DNA of 64,000 nucleotides from CBDIBC01 sp965276635 (GTDB lineage Bacteria; Actinomycetota; Acidimicrobiia; Acidimicrobiales; Palsa-688): the NCBI GenBank assembly GCA_965276635.1, contig CBDIBC010000005.1:1426001-1490000 (forward strand), in the 5' to 3' direction. Position numbers and translations under genes: made by a program. The notes beneath the pieces were generated by a model. It searched no databases, was not told the DNA's origin, and saw only the letters and a list, made by a program, of their open reading frames with translations. Below, piece by piece: positions 45,105 to 52,381 of this stretch; the stretch's first letter is position 1, and the number at the start of each line of letters is the position of its first letter.

Positions 45105-45950
45105 TCAGGTGGCCGAGTCAGGACTCAGGAGGCGGTCGAGCTCCTCGGCGCCGGGCAGTGGCTCGTCGGTCACCTCGGTGAGCGGGCCGATCAACGTCAC
45201 CGATGCGTACCCGTCCTCGACGGCGGCGCCGTCACTGCCGGCCGGCAGATCGATGGGCTCGCCCCAGCGCATCTTGACCCGGAAGGAGCTGGAGTGCCCG
45301 GGCTTGGGGATCAGCTCGGCGGTGGCCACCGCTCGGTTGGGCTTGGCCGCCACCGAGGTGCGCCGCCATCCCCGGATGTCGGAGAGGGGAAGGTTCGGGA
45401 CGTTCACGTTCATCACCACCGGTTCCGGCGGCGGCCGCTCGAGGACGGCCCTGGCCACCTCGGCGCCCACCACCCCGGCACTTTGCCAGACCTGCTTGTC
45501 GAGCTGCTCCTCGTCGCCCTGCCCCTCGATGTCGCCCGTGGCCACCGCCTGGCTGACCGCGATCCCGCTCACGCCGGCGGTGCGCGCCGTCAGCGCGGCG
45601 CCGACCGTGCCCGAGTGGTAGATGCTGCGACCCACGTTCGCCCCCGGGTTGATGCCCGACACGACCAGGTCGAACTGGGCCCCGAAGGCTCCCAGGCGGG
45701 CGAGGAAGACACAGAGGGCGGGGGGCCCGCTGACCGTCCACACCTCGTCGATGCCGTCGATGCGGGCCTGTTGGACCTCGGGGCGCATGATGTGGAGCGC
45801 CCCCAAGGCGGCGCCGGCTCCCGAGTACTCCGAATCGGGGGCGATGACCACCACCTGACCGAGCGGCAGCATCGACCGGGCCAACACATGGAGGCCCTCG
45901 GAGTCGATGCCGTCGTCGTTGGTGACCAGGATGCGGGGGGAGTCGGACAC
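45105..45950 (-). CDS. surE: 5'/3'-nucleotidase SurE
   Basis: 281 aa from GTG 45950. N-terminal RILVTNDDGIDSEGLHVLA has the metal-binding Asp-Asp; SGINPGANVGRSIYHSGTVGAA and the Ser in APDSEYSGAG complete the SurE active site. It removes phosphate from nucleoside monophosphates under stress. It is convergent with the exported protein gene. Confidence 0.9.
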   Translation of the reverse strand: MSDSPRILVTNDDGIDSEGLHVLARSMLPLGQVVVIAPDSEYSGAGAALGALHIMRPEVQQARIDGIDEVWTVSGPPALCVFLARLGAFGAQFDLVVSGINPGANVGRSIYHSGTVGAALTARTAGVSGIAVSQAVATGDIEGQGDEEQLDKQVWQSAGVVGAEVARAVLERPPPEPVVMNVNVPNLPLSDIRGWRRTSVAAKPNRAVATAELIPKPGHSSSFRVKMRWGEPIDLPAGSDGAAVEDGYASVTLIGPLTEVTDEPLPGAEELDRLLSPDSAT

Positions 45951-45983
45951 CGCGGTCGAGCCTACGCGAGCGATGATGCAGGG

Positions 45984-46559
45984 ATGAACGGCGGGGAGGA
46001 GCGCGACGCGACGCTGCAGTTCGGGACCGCGGCCGAGTGGGCAGCGTGGCTGGAGGCCGATCGTGGCGCCTCCGACGGGGTGTGGGTGCGCCTGGCCAAG
46101 CGAGGCGCGCCCGGGCTGGTGCACCGCGACGCGCTGGAGGTCGCCCTCTGCTTCGGGTGGATCGACGCCCAGAAGCAGGGGATCGACAGTTCCTGGTGGC
46201 GACAACGGTTCGCCCCCCGCCGGGCTCGGTCGCGCTGGTCGAAGGTGAACCGGGCGGCCGCGGAACGGCTGATCGCCGCCGGGCGAATGCAGCCGGCCGG
46301 GCTGGCCGAGATCGACCGGGCCCGGGCGGACGGGCGGTGGGACGCCGCCTACGACTCACCCTCCACGGCCACGGTGCCCGACGACCTGGCTGCCGCCCTG
46401 GCGGCCGATCCCGCCGCCTCCGACTTCTTCGCCACGATCGACCGAGCCAACCGTTACGCCATCCTCTACCGCATCCAAGAAGCGAAACGTCCCGACACCA
46501 GGGCCCGCCGCATCGCCCAGTTCCTGGCCATGCTGGCCGACGGGCGAACCATCCACTGA
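45984..46559 (+). CDS. YdeI/OmpD-associated-type protein
   Basis: 191 aa from ATG 45984. It shows FGTAAEWAAWLEADR, GVWVRLAKRG, EVALCFGWIDAQKQGID, FAPRRARSRWSKVNRAAAERLIAAGRM and YDSPSTATVPDDLAAALAADPAASDFF, the family's ordered signatures. E. coli YdeI is linked to polymyxin/bacteriocin tolerance; the molecular role is unclear. Ends 58 bp before tRNA-Arg. Confidence 0.85.
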   Translation: MNGGEERDATLQFGTAAEWAAWLEADRGASDGVWVRLAKRGAPGLVHRDALEVALCFGWIDAQKQGIDSSWWRQRFAPRRARSRWSKVNRAAAERLIAAGRMQPAGLAEIDRARADGRWDAAYDSPSTATVPDDLAAALAADPAASDFFATIDRANRYAILYRIQEAKRPDTRARRIAQFLAMLADGRTIH

Positions 46560-46617
46560 CCGCTCGCAGCGCCCCCAGCGCCTCGGTGGCACCCGACTAC
46601 ACTGGGTCGGCCAACCG

Positions 46618-46690
46618 GCGCTCGTAGCTCAACGGATAGAGCATCTGACTACGGATCAGAAGGTTGGGGGTTCGAATCCCTCCGAGCGCG
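46618..46690 (+). tRNA. tRNA-Arg (anticodon ACG)
   Basis: Acceptor GCGCTCG pairs with CGAGCGC (46683-46689), discriminator G, no CCA encoded. D-arm GCTCAACGGATAGAGC, anticodon stem TCTGA/TCAGA with loop CTACGGA (anticodon ACG), T-arm GGGGGTTCGAATCCCTC. An integrase gene starts about 108 bp downstream, so its 3' end is the likely attachment site of the second element. Confidence 0.95.
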
Positions 46691-46759
46691 CAGGAAACGG
46701 GCAGGTCAGAGGGGGTTTTTGGCGAAAGGACTCTCCGGCACCGTTGGTCTTGGTCCCCA

Positions 46760-46781
46760 GTTGCTAACCTTTTGCTACTCC
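46760..46781 (+). repeat. Tandem 11-bp repeats after tRNA-Arg
   Basis: GTTGCTAACCT and TTTGCTACTCC stand end to end, sharing TTGCTA at the same position. The period and the TTTGC-x-A theme are like the TTTGCAACCGG pair after tRNA-Leu. Likely arm-type sites for the integrase that follows. Confidence 0.45.
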
Positions 46782-46797
46782 CAGCGGGAGGTTGGCC

Positions 46798-47928
46798 GTG
46801 CGAGGCAGCATCGTGAAGCGGGGGAGCGGATACAGCTACGTGCTGGCGCTGGGGCGCGACGACGTCACCGGCCGCAAGCGCCAGAAGTGGGTGAGCGGGT
46901 TCCGCACCAAGCGGGAGGCCGAGGCGGCGTTGACCGAGGCGCTCCGTCGGGTCCAGTCCGGTCAGTTCGCCGACCCCGGGCGCACCACGGTAAGTGAGTT
47001 CTTGGACCACTGGATCGAGTCGGTGACGCCATCGCTGCGGGAGACGACATCGTCGAGCTACGCCGCAGTGTGCGACAACTGGCTCAAGCCGAACCTGGGC
47101 CGGCTGCGCCTCGCCGCGCTCACGCCCGGCCATCTCAACCGGATGTACGGGGTGCGGTTGAAGGAGGGCGGCCAGTCCGGGCGTCCTCTGTCGGTGCGCT
47201 CCGTGCGCTACGCCCACACCATCATCGCCAAGGCGCTCCAGGATGCGGTCGAGTGGGGGCTGCTGGCCCGCAGCCCGGCGATGTCGGCGAAGCCACCTCG
47301 GGCGGTTCGGGTGGACATGGCCGTGTGGGACCTGTCGCAGGTGAAGCAGTTCCTGGCCTTGGTGGCCGAGGACCGGCTCTACCCGCTGTGGCTGACGATG
47401 ATCACGACTGGCCTGCGCCGGGGGGAGGTGGCCGGGCTGCGCTGGGAGGACGTCGACCTCGACGCCGGCGCCCTGGCCGTGCGCCGGTCACTGGTTTGCG
47501 TGAAGTACGAGGTGAGGGTTTCCGTGCCGAAGACGGCGAAGGGACGCCGGTCGGTGGCGCTCGACGACCTGACCGTCGCCGCCCTGCGGGCGCACAAGGC
47601 TCGCCAGGCGTCGGAGGCCCTGGCGGCTGGCGAGCTGTGGGAGCGCAGCGGCTACGTCTTCGTCCGCGAGGACGGCCGCCCCTTCCATCCCGAGCGCATC
47701 GGGGACGTGTTCGCCCGGGCAGTCACCAAGGCCGGCGTCCCGCCGATCAGGCTGCACGACCTCCGGCACACCGCCGTCACCCTGTCGCTGGCTGCCGGCG
47801 TGCATCCGAAGATCGTCCAGGAGCGCCTCGGGCATGCCAGCATCAACATCACCATGGACACCTACTCGCACGTGGTGACCGGAATGCAAGCGGAAGCTGC
47901 GGCCAAGGTCGCCAGCCTGCTCGTCTGA
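46798..47928 (+). CDS. Tyrosine site-specific integrase (tRNA-Arg element)
   Basis: 376 aa from GTG 46798 with GGGAGG before it. N-terminal arm-binding segment VRGSIVKRGSGYSYVLALG, QKWVSGFRTKREAEAAL; catalytic residues in TTGLRRGEVAG, HDLRHTAVTLSLA, RLGHASINITMDTYSHV. It is a close family member of the integrase at 16.2 kb but lacks that protein's ~70-residue HTH-like insertion. It reads away from the tRNA into the element. Confidence 0.93.
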   Translation: MRGSIVKRGSGYSYVLALGRDDVTGRKRQKWVSGFRTKREAEAALTEALRRVQSGQFADPGRTTVSEFLDHWIESVTPSLRETTSSSYAAVCDNWLKPNLGRLRLAALTPGHLNRMYGVRLKEGGQSGRPLSVRSVRYAHTIIAKALQDAVEWGLLARSPAMSAKPPRAVRVDMAVWDLSQVKQFLALVAEDRLYPLWLTMITTGLRRGEVAGLRWEDVDLDAGALAVRRSLVCVKYEVRVSVPKTAKGRRSVALDDLTVAALRAHKARQASEALAAGELWERSGYVFVREDGRPFHPERIGDVFARAVTKAGVPPIRLHDLRHTAVTLSLAAGVHPKIVQERLGHASINITMDTYSHVVTGMQAEAAAKVASLLV

Positions 47929-48043
47929 CGGGGCGGATGAGCGTGCAACGTCCGGGTCCCAGATGCTTCCGTCCGCTGCCGCTAGGCATGGCGCCTGAGG
48001 CCTCTTGGTGCCTGACGCCCAACGACCACCCGCTGCGCTGTAG

Positions 48044-48250
48044 GCGTTCGTCGACGAGTCCATGTTCGACGAGGACCCGCGACCCCGACACCTACTTGCT
48101 CGCCTCTGTCATCTGCCACACCCGCCAGCGCAAGCTGCACTGGCAGGAGGAATCCGACTAGCGCCGGCAACAGATCATCGAAGCTGTCGCCGCCCTCCAA
48201 CACCCACGACCTCGTCGTCGTCCGCGACGGACGCCCCCGGGACAGGCGGT
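48044..48250 (+). pseudogene. Decayed DUF3800-like gene beside the second integrase
   Basis: The pieces AFVDESMFDED, then in another frame DTYLLASVICHTRQRKLHWQEESD, a stop, and RRQQIIEAVAALQ follow the same order as the intact protein at 15.6-16.2 kb (LLDES..., YCYVIAAAV, VVHWHDENAARRREIVGRLAEL). At least one frameshift and one stop destroy it. Confidence 0.65.
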
Positions 48251-48288
48251 CAACGATCGGGAGGTGGGACAGGCTCCAGCAGCGCGGC

Positions 48289-48948
48289 ATGATCGGAGCA
48301 GTCGCTCGTAGGGTAAGCCCGGTGCATCCGGTCGAGTCGTTCCCGCAAGCAGTGATCCTCGGAGGTCCCAACGGTGCGGGGAAGACGACCAGCTCTCGCG
48401 TGCTGCTGCCTCCGGACCTTCGGTTCCTGAACGGCGACGTGGTCGCTGCGGACCTGGTCACTGCGGGCCACTCGCCCATGGGAGTCGAAGTAGCGGCGGG
48501 CCGGCTCCTGCTCGATCACCTACGCGAGACCGTCTCGGCACGGCAGTCCTTCTGCCTGGAGACGACTCTGGCGGCGAGGAGCATCGTCCGCTGGATCGGG
48601 GAGTGGCAGCAGGCGGGCTACTGGGTGCGGCTTGTCTTCGTCGCCCTGCACACACCGGACGTGGCAGTGCGTCGGGTTGCGGCTCGGGTGGCCGATGGTG
48701 GCCATGATGTGCCGGAGGCCACGATCTGCCGTTGCTGGGCTGGTGGTCTCCGGGCTCTCTTCGACAGTTGCATCCAGGTGGTCGACGCCTGGGTGGTGAT
48801 CGACAACAGCGACGACGGAGGGCGCGCGGTAGCGGCCGGGACCCGGGGCCACCCCGGTCCTGAGGTGATTGATCGGTGGCGCTGGGAGCGGCTCGTGGAT
48901 GCCGCTGTCGGGGTGGGGTCGGTCAGGGCTGCCCGATACGGGCGTTGA
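48289..48948 (+). CDS. Zeta-toxin-like P-loop kinase
   Basis: 219 aa. Walker A GGPNGAGKTT (25-34), then FLNGDVVAADL, which corresponds to the zeta 'N.D' substrate region, and SFCLETTLAARSIVRWI (the Glu-Thr-Thr of zeta/PezT). VRLVFVALHTPDVAVRRVAARV follows, with Arg residues for phosphate binding. Zeta toxins phosphorylate UDP-sugars and block wall synthesis; other family members are harmless kinases. No epsilon antitoxin is seen; a small convergent gene overlaps its 3' end. Confidence 0.75.
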   Translation: MIGAVARRVSPVHPVESFPQAVILGGPNGAGKTTSSRVLLPPDLRFLNGDVVAADLVTAGHSPMGVEVAAGRLLLDHLRETVSARQSFCLETTLAARSIVRWIGEWQQAGYWVRLVFVALHTPDVAVRRVAARVADGGHDVPEATICRCWAGGLRALFDSCIQVVDAWVVIDNSDDGGRAVAAGTRGHPGPEVIDRWRWERLVDAAVGVGSVRAARYGR

Positions 48949-49117
48949 GGTCTTCAACGCCGTGACCGCGGTCAACGATGACCGGCAGACCGCGGCGGAG
49001 ACGCCGCTCGTATTCGGCCCTGGTGGCGGCTGCGACCTTGGCCGGGATGTCTCCCAGGAGGGCCGACACCAGTGCCGGGTTGGTGTCGGTGTGGTCGGCG
49101 CTGGTGGCCTGCGACAT
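48923..49117 (-). CDS. Small protein convergent with and overlapping the zeta-like gene
   Basis: 64 aa from ATG 49117: MSQATSADHTDTNPALVSAL, then KVAAATRAEYERRLRRGLP and ending GVEDLNARIGQP. Acidic start, helical middle. No known family recognised. Its end overlaps the kinase gene by 26 bp tail to tail. It could be an antitoxin-like partner or only a conserved neighbour. Confidence 0.45.
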   Translation of the reverse strand: MSQATSADHTDTNPALVSALLGDIPAKVAAATRAEYERRLRRGLPVIVDRGHGVEDLNARIGQP

Positions 49118-49314
49118 GAAATGAATCCTACCCTTCCAGGCATATTCGCCACCCCGTCGAGGGTGTGACGAGGGCAGGTTGGGCGAGGACTCGGTTGCAG
49201 GTCTCTGCGGTGATGACGGACGTCCGTCACTCGGACCCCGACGACAGTGCATCCGGCGGCTCTCCCTGTCATCCGCGCACTGTTCTCGTCCACTGCATAC
49301 GCTGACGCGCGGAC

Positions 49315-49683
49315 ATGAGTGGAAACAGTGCATCGCTTGGGGAGCAGCTGCGGGCCGCCCGGGTGGAGAAAGGTCTCGGACTCCGAGAGCTGGCAAGGTT
49401 GGTGGACAAGGCACCGTCGTATATCAGTGATATCGAGTACGACCGGCGAGTGCCCTCGGAGGCCGTGATACGCGAGCTGTGCGAGGCGCTTGGCCTCGAC
49501 GTGGAGAAGATGTTGGCGGTAGCCGGTCGGTTGGGGGACGAGGCGGATCGCTACCTTCGGCGGAAGCCAGCGGCGCGGGCACTGCTTCGCCGGGCACAGG
49601 AGTCCAACTTGAGCGACAACCAGCTCCGAAACTTGATCGCCCAGGTGGATCGCATGGCGCAAGACGGGCGCGAGGGGGACTGA
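49315..49683 (+). CDS. XRE-family regulator of the ubiquitin-like cassette
   Basis: 122 aa. HTH (about 8-60): LGEQLRAARVEKGLGLRELARLVDKAPSYISDIEYDRRVPSEAVIRELCEALGLD. The remaining 60 residues are helical with no sensor domain. It precedes an ImmA-type peptidase gene by 2 bp. By analogy with ImmR/ImmA and DdrO/IrrE pairs, the repressor would be cleaved by its partner; the long palindrome at 50453 is a likely target. Confidence 0.85.
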   Translation: MSGNSASLGEQLRAARVEKGLGLRELARLVDKAPSYISDIEYDRRVPSEAVIRELCEALGLDVEKMLAVAGRLGDEADRYLRRKPAARALLRRAQESNLSDNQLRNLIAQVDRMAQDGREGD

Positions 49684-49685
49684 AG

Positions 49686-50414
49686 ATGAGGGAGTACCCG
49701 AGTTCGGATGGAACGCAGCGCCTCTGGTATGACCCAGGCGAGATCGATCAGCTCGTGGAGGACGAACTTCGCCGCGCCAACCTGATGCCGACGGTGACGA
49801 AGCCGGCGACCAACTTGGAGGCGTTCGTGGAGTCGTACCTTCGCTGCTCTCTCGACCAATATCGGCCACTGCCCGCGGAAGTCCTCGGGGTCACCGAGTT
49901 CGTTCGGGGCAAGCCGCCGACGATTTCCCTGAACGAGGACCTGACGGGCGCAGCGCTGGATGACGAGGACGCCGCCCCCGGCCAGGTTGGCCGATGGCGT
50001 GCGACCCTGGCACACGAGGCGTGCCATGTCCTCCTGCATCGAACGCTCTTCGAGTTCGACGAGAACCAGGGCGAGATGTTCCCCGAGACCGCCGAGGGCC
50101 AGCACCAGCTTCAACGTTGCTTGAAACGAGATGTCGGACACGCCCGATGGAACAGCGACTGGCGAGAGGTGCAGGCCAACCAGGGCATGGCCGCTCTGCT
50201 GATGCCGAGGAACTTGTTCAAGCGGGTCGTTCGTGCGGCGGCGAACAACCTCGGGATTGGCCTCACCGGGCTTCAGGAAGGGAGCCGGGACGCGGTTGCA
50301 CTGTCGGGGAATCTGGGACGGCGCTTCGACGTCTCACGCCAGGCGGCCTTGATCCGGTTGAAGACGACCGAGGTCATCGCTGACGGGTCCACGCCCGTCC
50401 TCGGCCCGCTGTAG
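49686..50414 (+). CDS. ImmA/IrrE-type zinc metallopeptidase
   Basis: 242 aa from ATG 49686. Zinc site HEACH (His110, Glu111, His114) in WRATLAHEACHVLLHRTLFEF; a further acidic ligand is expected in WREVQANQGMAALLMPR (Glu in REVQAN), as in COG2856 peptidases. The C-terminus (LGRRFDVSRQAALIRLKT) is the usual helical end. It probably cuts the XRE protein encoded 2 bp upstream, in response to an unknown signal. Confidence 0.87.
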   Translation: MREYPSSDGTQRLWYDPGEIDQLVEDELRRANLMPTVTKPATNLEAFVESYLRCSLDQYRPLPAEVLGVTEFVRGKPPTISLNEDLTGAALDDEDAAPGQVGRWRATLAHEACHVLLHRTLFEFDENQGEMFPETAEGQHQLQRCLKRDVGHARWNSDWREVQANQGMAALLMPRNLFKRVVRAAANNLGIGLTGLQEGSRDAVALSGNLGRRFDVSRQAALIRLKTTEVIADGSTPVLGPL

Positions 50415-50452
50415 CTGGTCAGCCGTTGGCCTGCGTGGGAGTCCCCTGTCGG

Positions 50453-50483
50453 CGCTCTGTACGCTATGATAGCGTACAGAGCG
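50453..50483. promoter_or_regulatory. 31-bp perfect palindrome upstream of the ubiquitin-like gene
   Basis: The left arm CGCTCTGTACGCTAT is followed by one G and the exact reverse complement of the arm. The centre contains TATGAT, a good -10 hexamer, and the start codon lies 40 bp on. It lies between immA and the ubiquitin-like gene. Best read as an operator; it could also fold as an RNA hairpin, though no T-run follows. Confidence 0.8.
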
Positions 50484-50523
50484 GACGGAGCGAACGTCTC
50501 TGCCCAGTGAGGAGTTGAGCTTC

Positions 50524-51228
50524 ATGGCAGAGGATCAGAACGGCGGGACACCGCTGACGGTCCACTTGCATGTCTCGGGCAGGGTCGAGCCGGAGGCCGT
50601 CACGGTCGAGGCGACAGTCTTGGTGCGGGAGCTGCTCGCGGGCTTCGACGGCCATCAGATGTGGATCGAGGAGGCGACGGTGCCGCTGGAGCTGGAGGTC
50701 AGCCTCGCAGCGGCCGGTGTCGGGCACCGCACCCATCTTCATCGGGGACCCTGCCACGAGGTTGAGGTCACCGTCACGGCGGACGGGCGGGAGGTCGCTG
50801 ACCGATTCTCGCCGTCCAGGCGGGCGGCGACGGTCACCGAGTGGGCGGCCGGCCAGCTCGGCCTGGGCGTTCCGGCCGATCTCGAACTGGTAGATCGGCG
50901 AAGCGGCCAAGTCCTAGCGCCGGGAACGCACCTGGGTTCGGTGGCGGAGCCGGGTCAGTGCGCCGTGTCGTTCGAGCTGTGCCGAATCGTGCGGGTGTTG
51001 ACGATCTTCGTCAACACCCGGCCCCACGTCGTGCCGGCGGGCGAGATCACCTTCGACGCCGTCGTGAAGCTGGCGTTTCCGGTTCCCCCTCCGGGTCAGG
51101 CCATCGAGTACGAGGTCGGCTACCGGAACGGGCCGCCCGAAAACCCGAAGGGCACCCTGCTTCTAGGTCACAAGGTCTGGGTCCGCGAAGGGATGAGCTT
51201 CAGTGTCACAGCGACCGATAAGTCATAG
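50524..51228 (+). CDS. Multi-domain ubiquitin-like protein (Multi_ubiq family)
   Basis: 234 aa from ATG 50524, 10 bases after AGGAG. The C-terminal domain (about 156-234) matches the bacterial Multi_ubiq pattern: VLTIFVNTRPHVVPAGEITF, YEVGYRNGPPENPKGTLLLGH, VWVREGMSFSVTATDKS. Before it come two segments with beta-grasp-like layout: 8-74 (LTVHLHVSGRVEPEAVTVEA...LHRG) and 77-153 (HEVEVTVTADGREVADRF...VSFEL). The end is TATDKS with no Gly-Gly, as in this family. The gene overlaps the E1-like gene by 26 bp. It should be the modifier that the E1 activates, or a preformed oligomer. Confidence 0.88.
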   Translation: MAEDQNGGTPLTVHLHVSGRVEPEAVTVEATVLVRELLAGFDGHQMWIEEATVPLELEVSLAAAGVGHRTHLHRGPCHEVEVTVTADGREVADRFSPSRRAATVTEWAAGQLGLGVPADLELVDRRSGQVLAPGTHLGSVAEPGQCAVSFELCRIVRVLTIFVNTRPHVVPAGEITFDAVVKLAFPVPPPGQAIEYEVGYRNGPPENPKGTLLLGHKVWVREGMSFSVTATDKS

Positions 51229-52381
51229 CCCCGACCTCGCACGGCTCCGGGCAGAGGGCTTTCACATCCGGGTCGAGCAGGGACACCTCGTCGTGCGGGA
51301 CGTTCCGTACCTAGACGCTGGCCGCCAACTCATTAGGGGCACGTTGGTCAAGCCGCTCACGCTCACCGGCGACGTGGCCGAGTCACCTCGCAACGACCAC
51401 ACCATGTTCCTGGCCGGTCCACGCCCCTACGACGCCCAAGGCCGGCCGCTCGACGTGGTCAACTCCGAAGTGGCCTACAAAGTGCCCGGCCTCACCGCCG
51501 ACTTCCGGCTGTCACGGAAGCCGGCGGGCGGCTACCCGGACTACTACCAGCTGGTGACGACCTACGTCAGTGTCCTGTCGAAGCATGCCCGTGAGCTCGA
51601 CCCGCCGGCCACGGCGCAGACCCATCCGGTGGTCGTCCCTGACGAGGACGACCCCGGCCCTTTCCACTACATCGACACCGCCTCGGCCCGAGCCGGGATC
51701 ACCGCGGTCAACGCCAAGGCCGCCTCCGATCGAATCGCGATAGTCGGGCTCGGGGGCACCGGCGCCTACACCTTGGACCTGATCGTCAAGAGCCCCGTCC
51801 AGCGGATCGACCTCTACGACGGAGACGTGCTCATGCAGCACAACGCCTTCCGCTACCCCGGCGCCGTCCCCATCGAGGTCCTCCAAGCCAAGCCCGTGAA
51901 GGTCAACTACCTCGCCGAGCGGTACTCGGTGCTACACCGACAGGTTGTGCCGCACCCTTGCTACGTCACCGAGGCCAACGTCGAGGAGATACTGGCGGCC
52001 GACTTCGTGTTCCTCGCCGTCGACGACAATCCGAGCCGGGCGTTGATCGCACGCCGCCTCGAAGCCGCTGGCAAGCCCTTCATCGACGTCGGCCTCGGAC
52101 TGTTCGAGAGCGACGGGTCGATCGGGGGCCAGCTCCGGGTCACCACCAGCGTGCCCGGACACCGTGACCACCTCTGGGACGAACGGCACCGACTCCCGAC
52201 CCAGGTCCTCCCCGAGGACCTCTACGACCAGAACGTCCAGATTGTCGACCTGAACGCCCTCAACGCCGCCCTGGCAGTCGGCCGGTGGAAACGCCACGTC
52301 GGTATCTTCGCCGACCTCGAAGGCGAGCATCACAGCCTCTATGTCGTGGACGGCAACGACACCATCAACGAAGACAAGTAA
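51203..52381 (+). CDS. ThiF/E1-like ubiquitin-activating enzyme with N-terminal extension
   Basis: 392 aa from GTG 51203. The adenylation domain (about 170-390) has the nucleotide loop RIAIVGLGGTGAYTLDLIVKS (Gly182-x-Gly-Gly-x-Gly187), acidic RIDLYDGD, the QHNAFRYPGA segment like the family's N-x-x-R, and FVFLAVDDNPSRALIARRL. The first ~160 residues are outside the ThiF fold and contain SEVAYKVPGLTADFRLSRKP; in such operons this part is an E2-like or partner-binding domain (inference). There is one cysteine only, Cys253 in VVPHPCYVTE, before the usual E1 cysteine position. Its stop overlaps the next start as TAATG. Confidence 0.88.
   Translation: MSQRPISHSPDLARLRAEGFHIRVEQGHLVVRDVPYLDAGRQLIRGTLVKPLTLTGDVAESPRNDHTMFLAGPRPYDAQGRPLDVVNSEVAYKVPGLTADFRLSRKPAGGYPDYYQLVTTYVSVLSKHARELDPPATAQTHPVVVPDEDDPGPFHYIDTASARAGITAVNAKAASDRIAIVGLGGTGAYTLDLIVKSPVQRIDLYDGDVLMQHNAFRYPGAVPIEVLQAKPVKVNYLAERYSVLHRQVVPHPCYVTEANVEEILAADFVFLAVDDNPSRALIARRLEAAGKPFIDVGLGLFESDGSIGGQLRVTTSVPGHRDHLWDERHRLPTQVLPEDLYDQNVQIVDLNALNAALAVGRWKRHVGIFADLEGEHHSLYVVDGNDTINEDK

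Noticed and set aside
50453..50483. Palindrome as a simple intrinsic terminator of immA
   Set aside because: It could fold, but there is no T-run and its centre forms a -10-like element just before the next gene; operator is preferred, though not proven.
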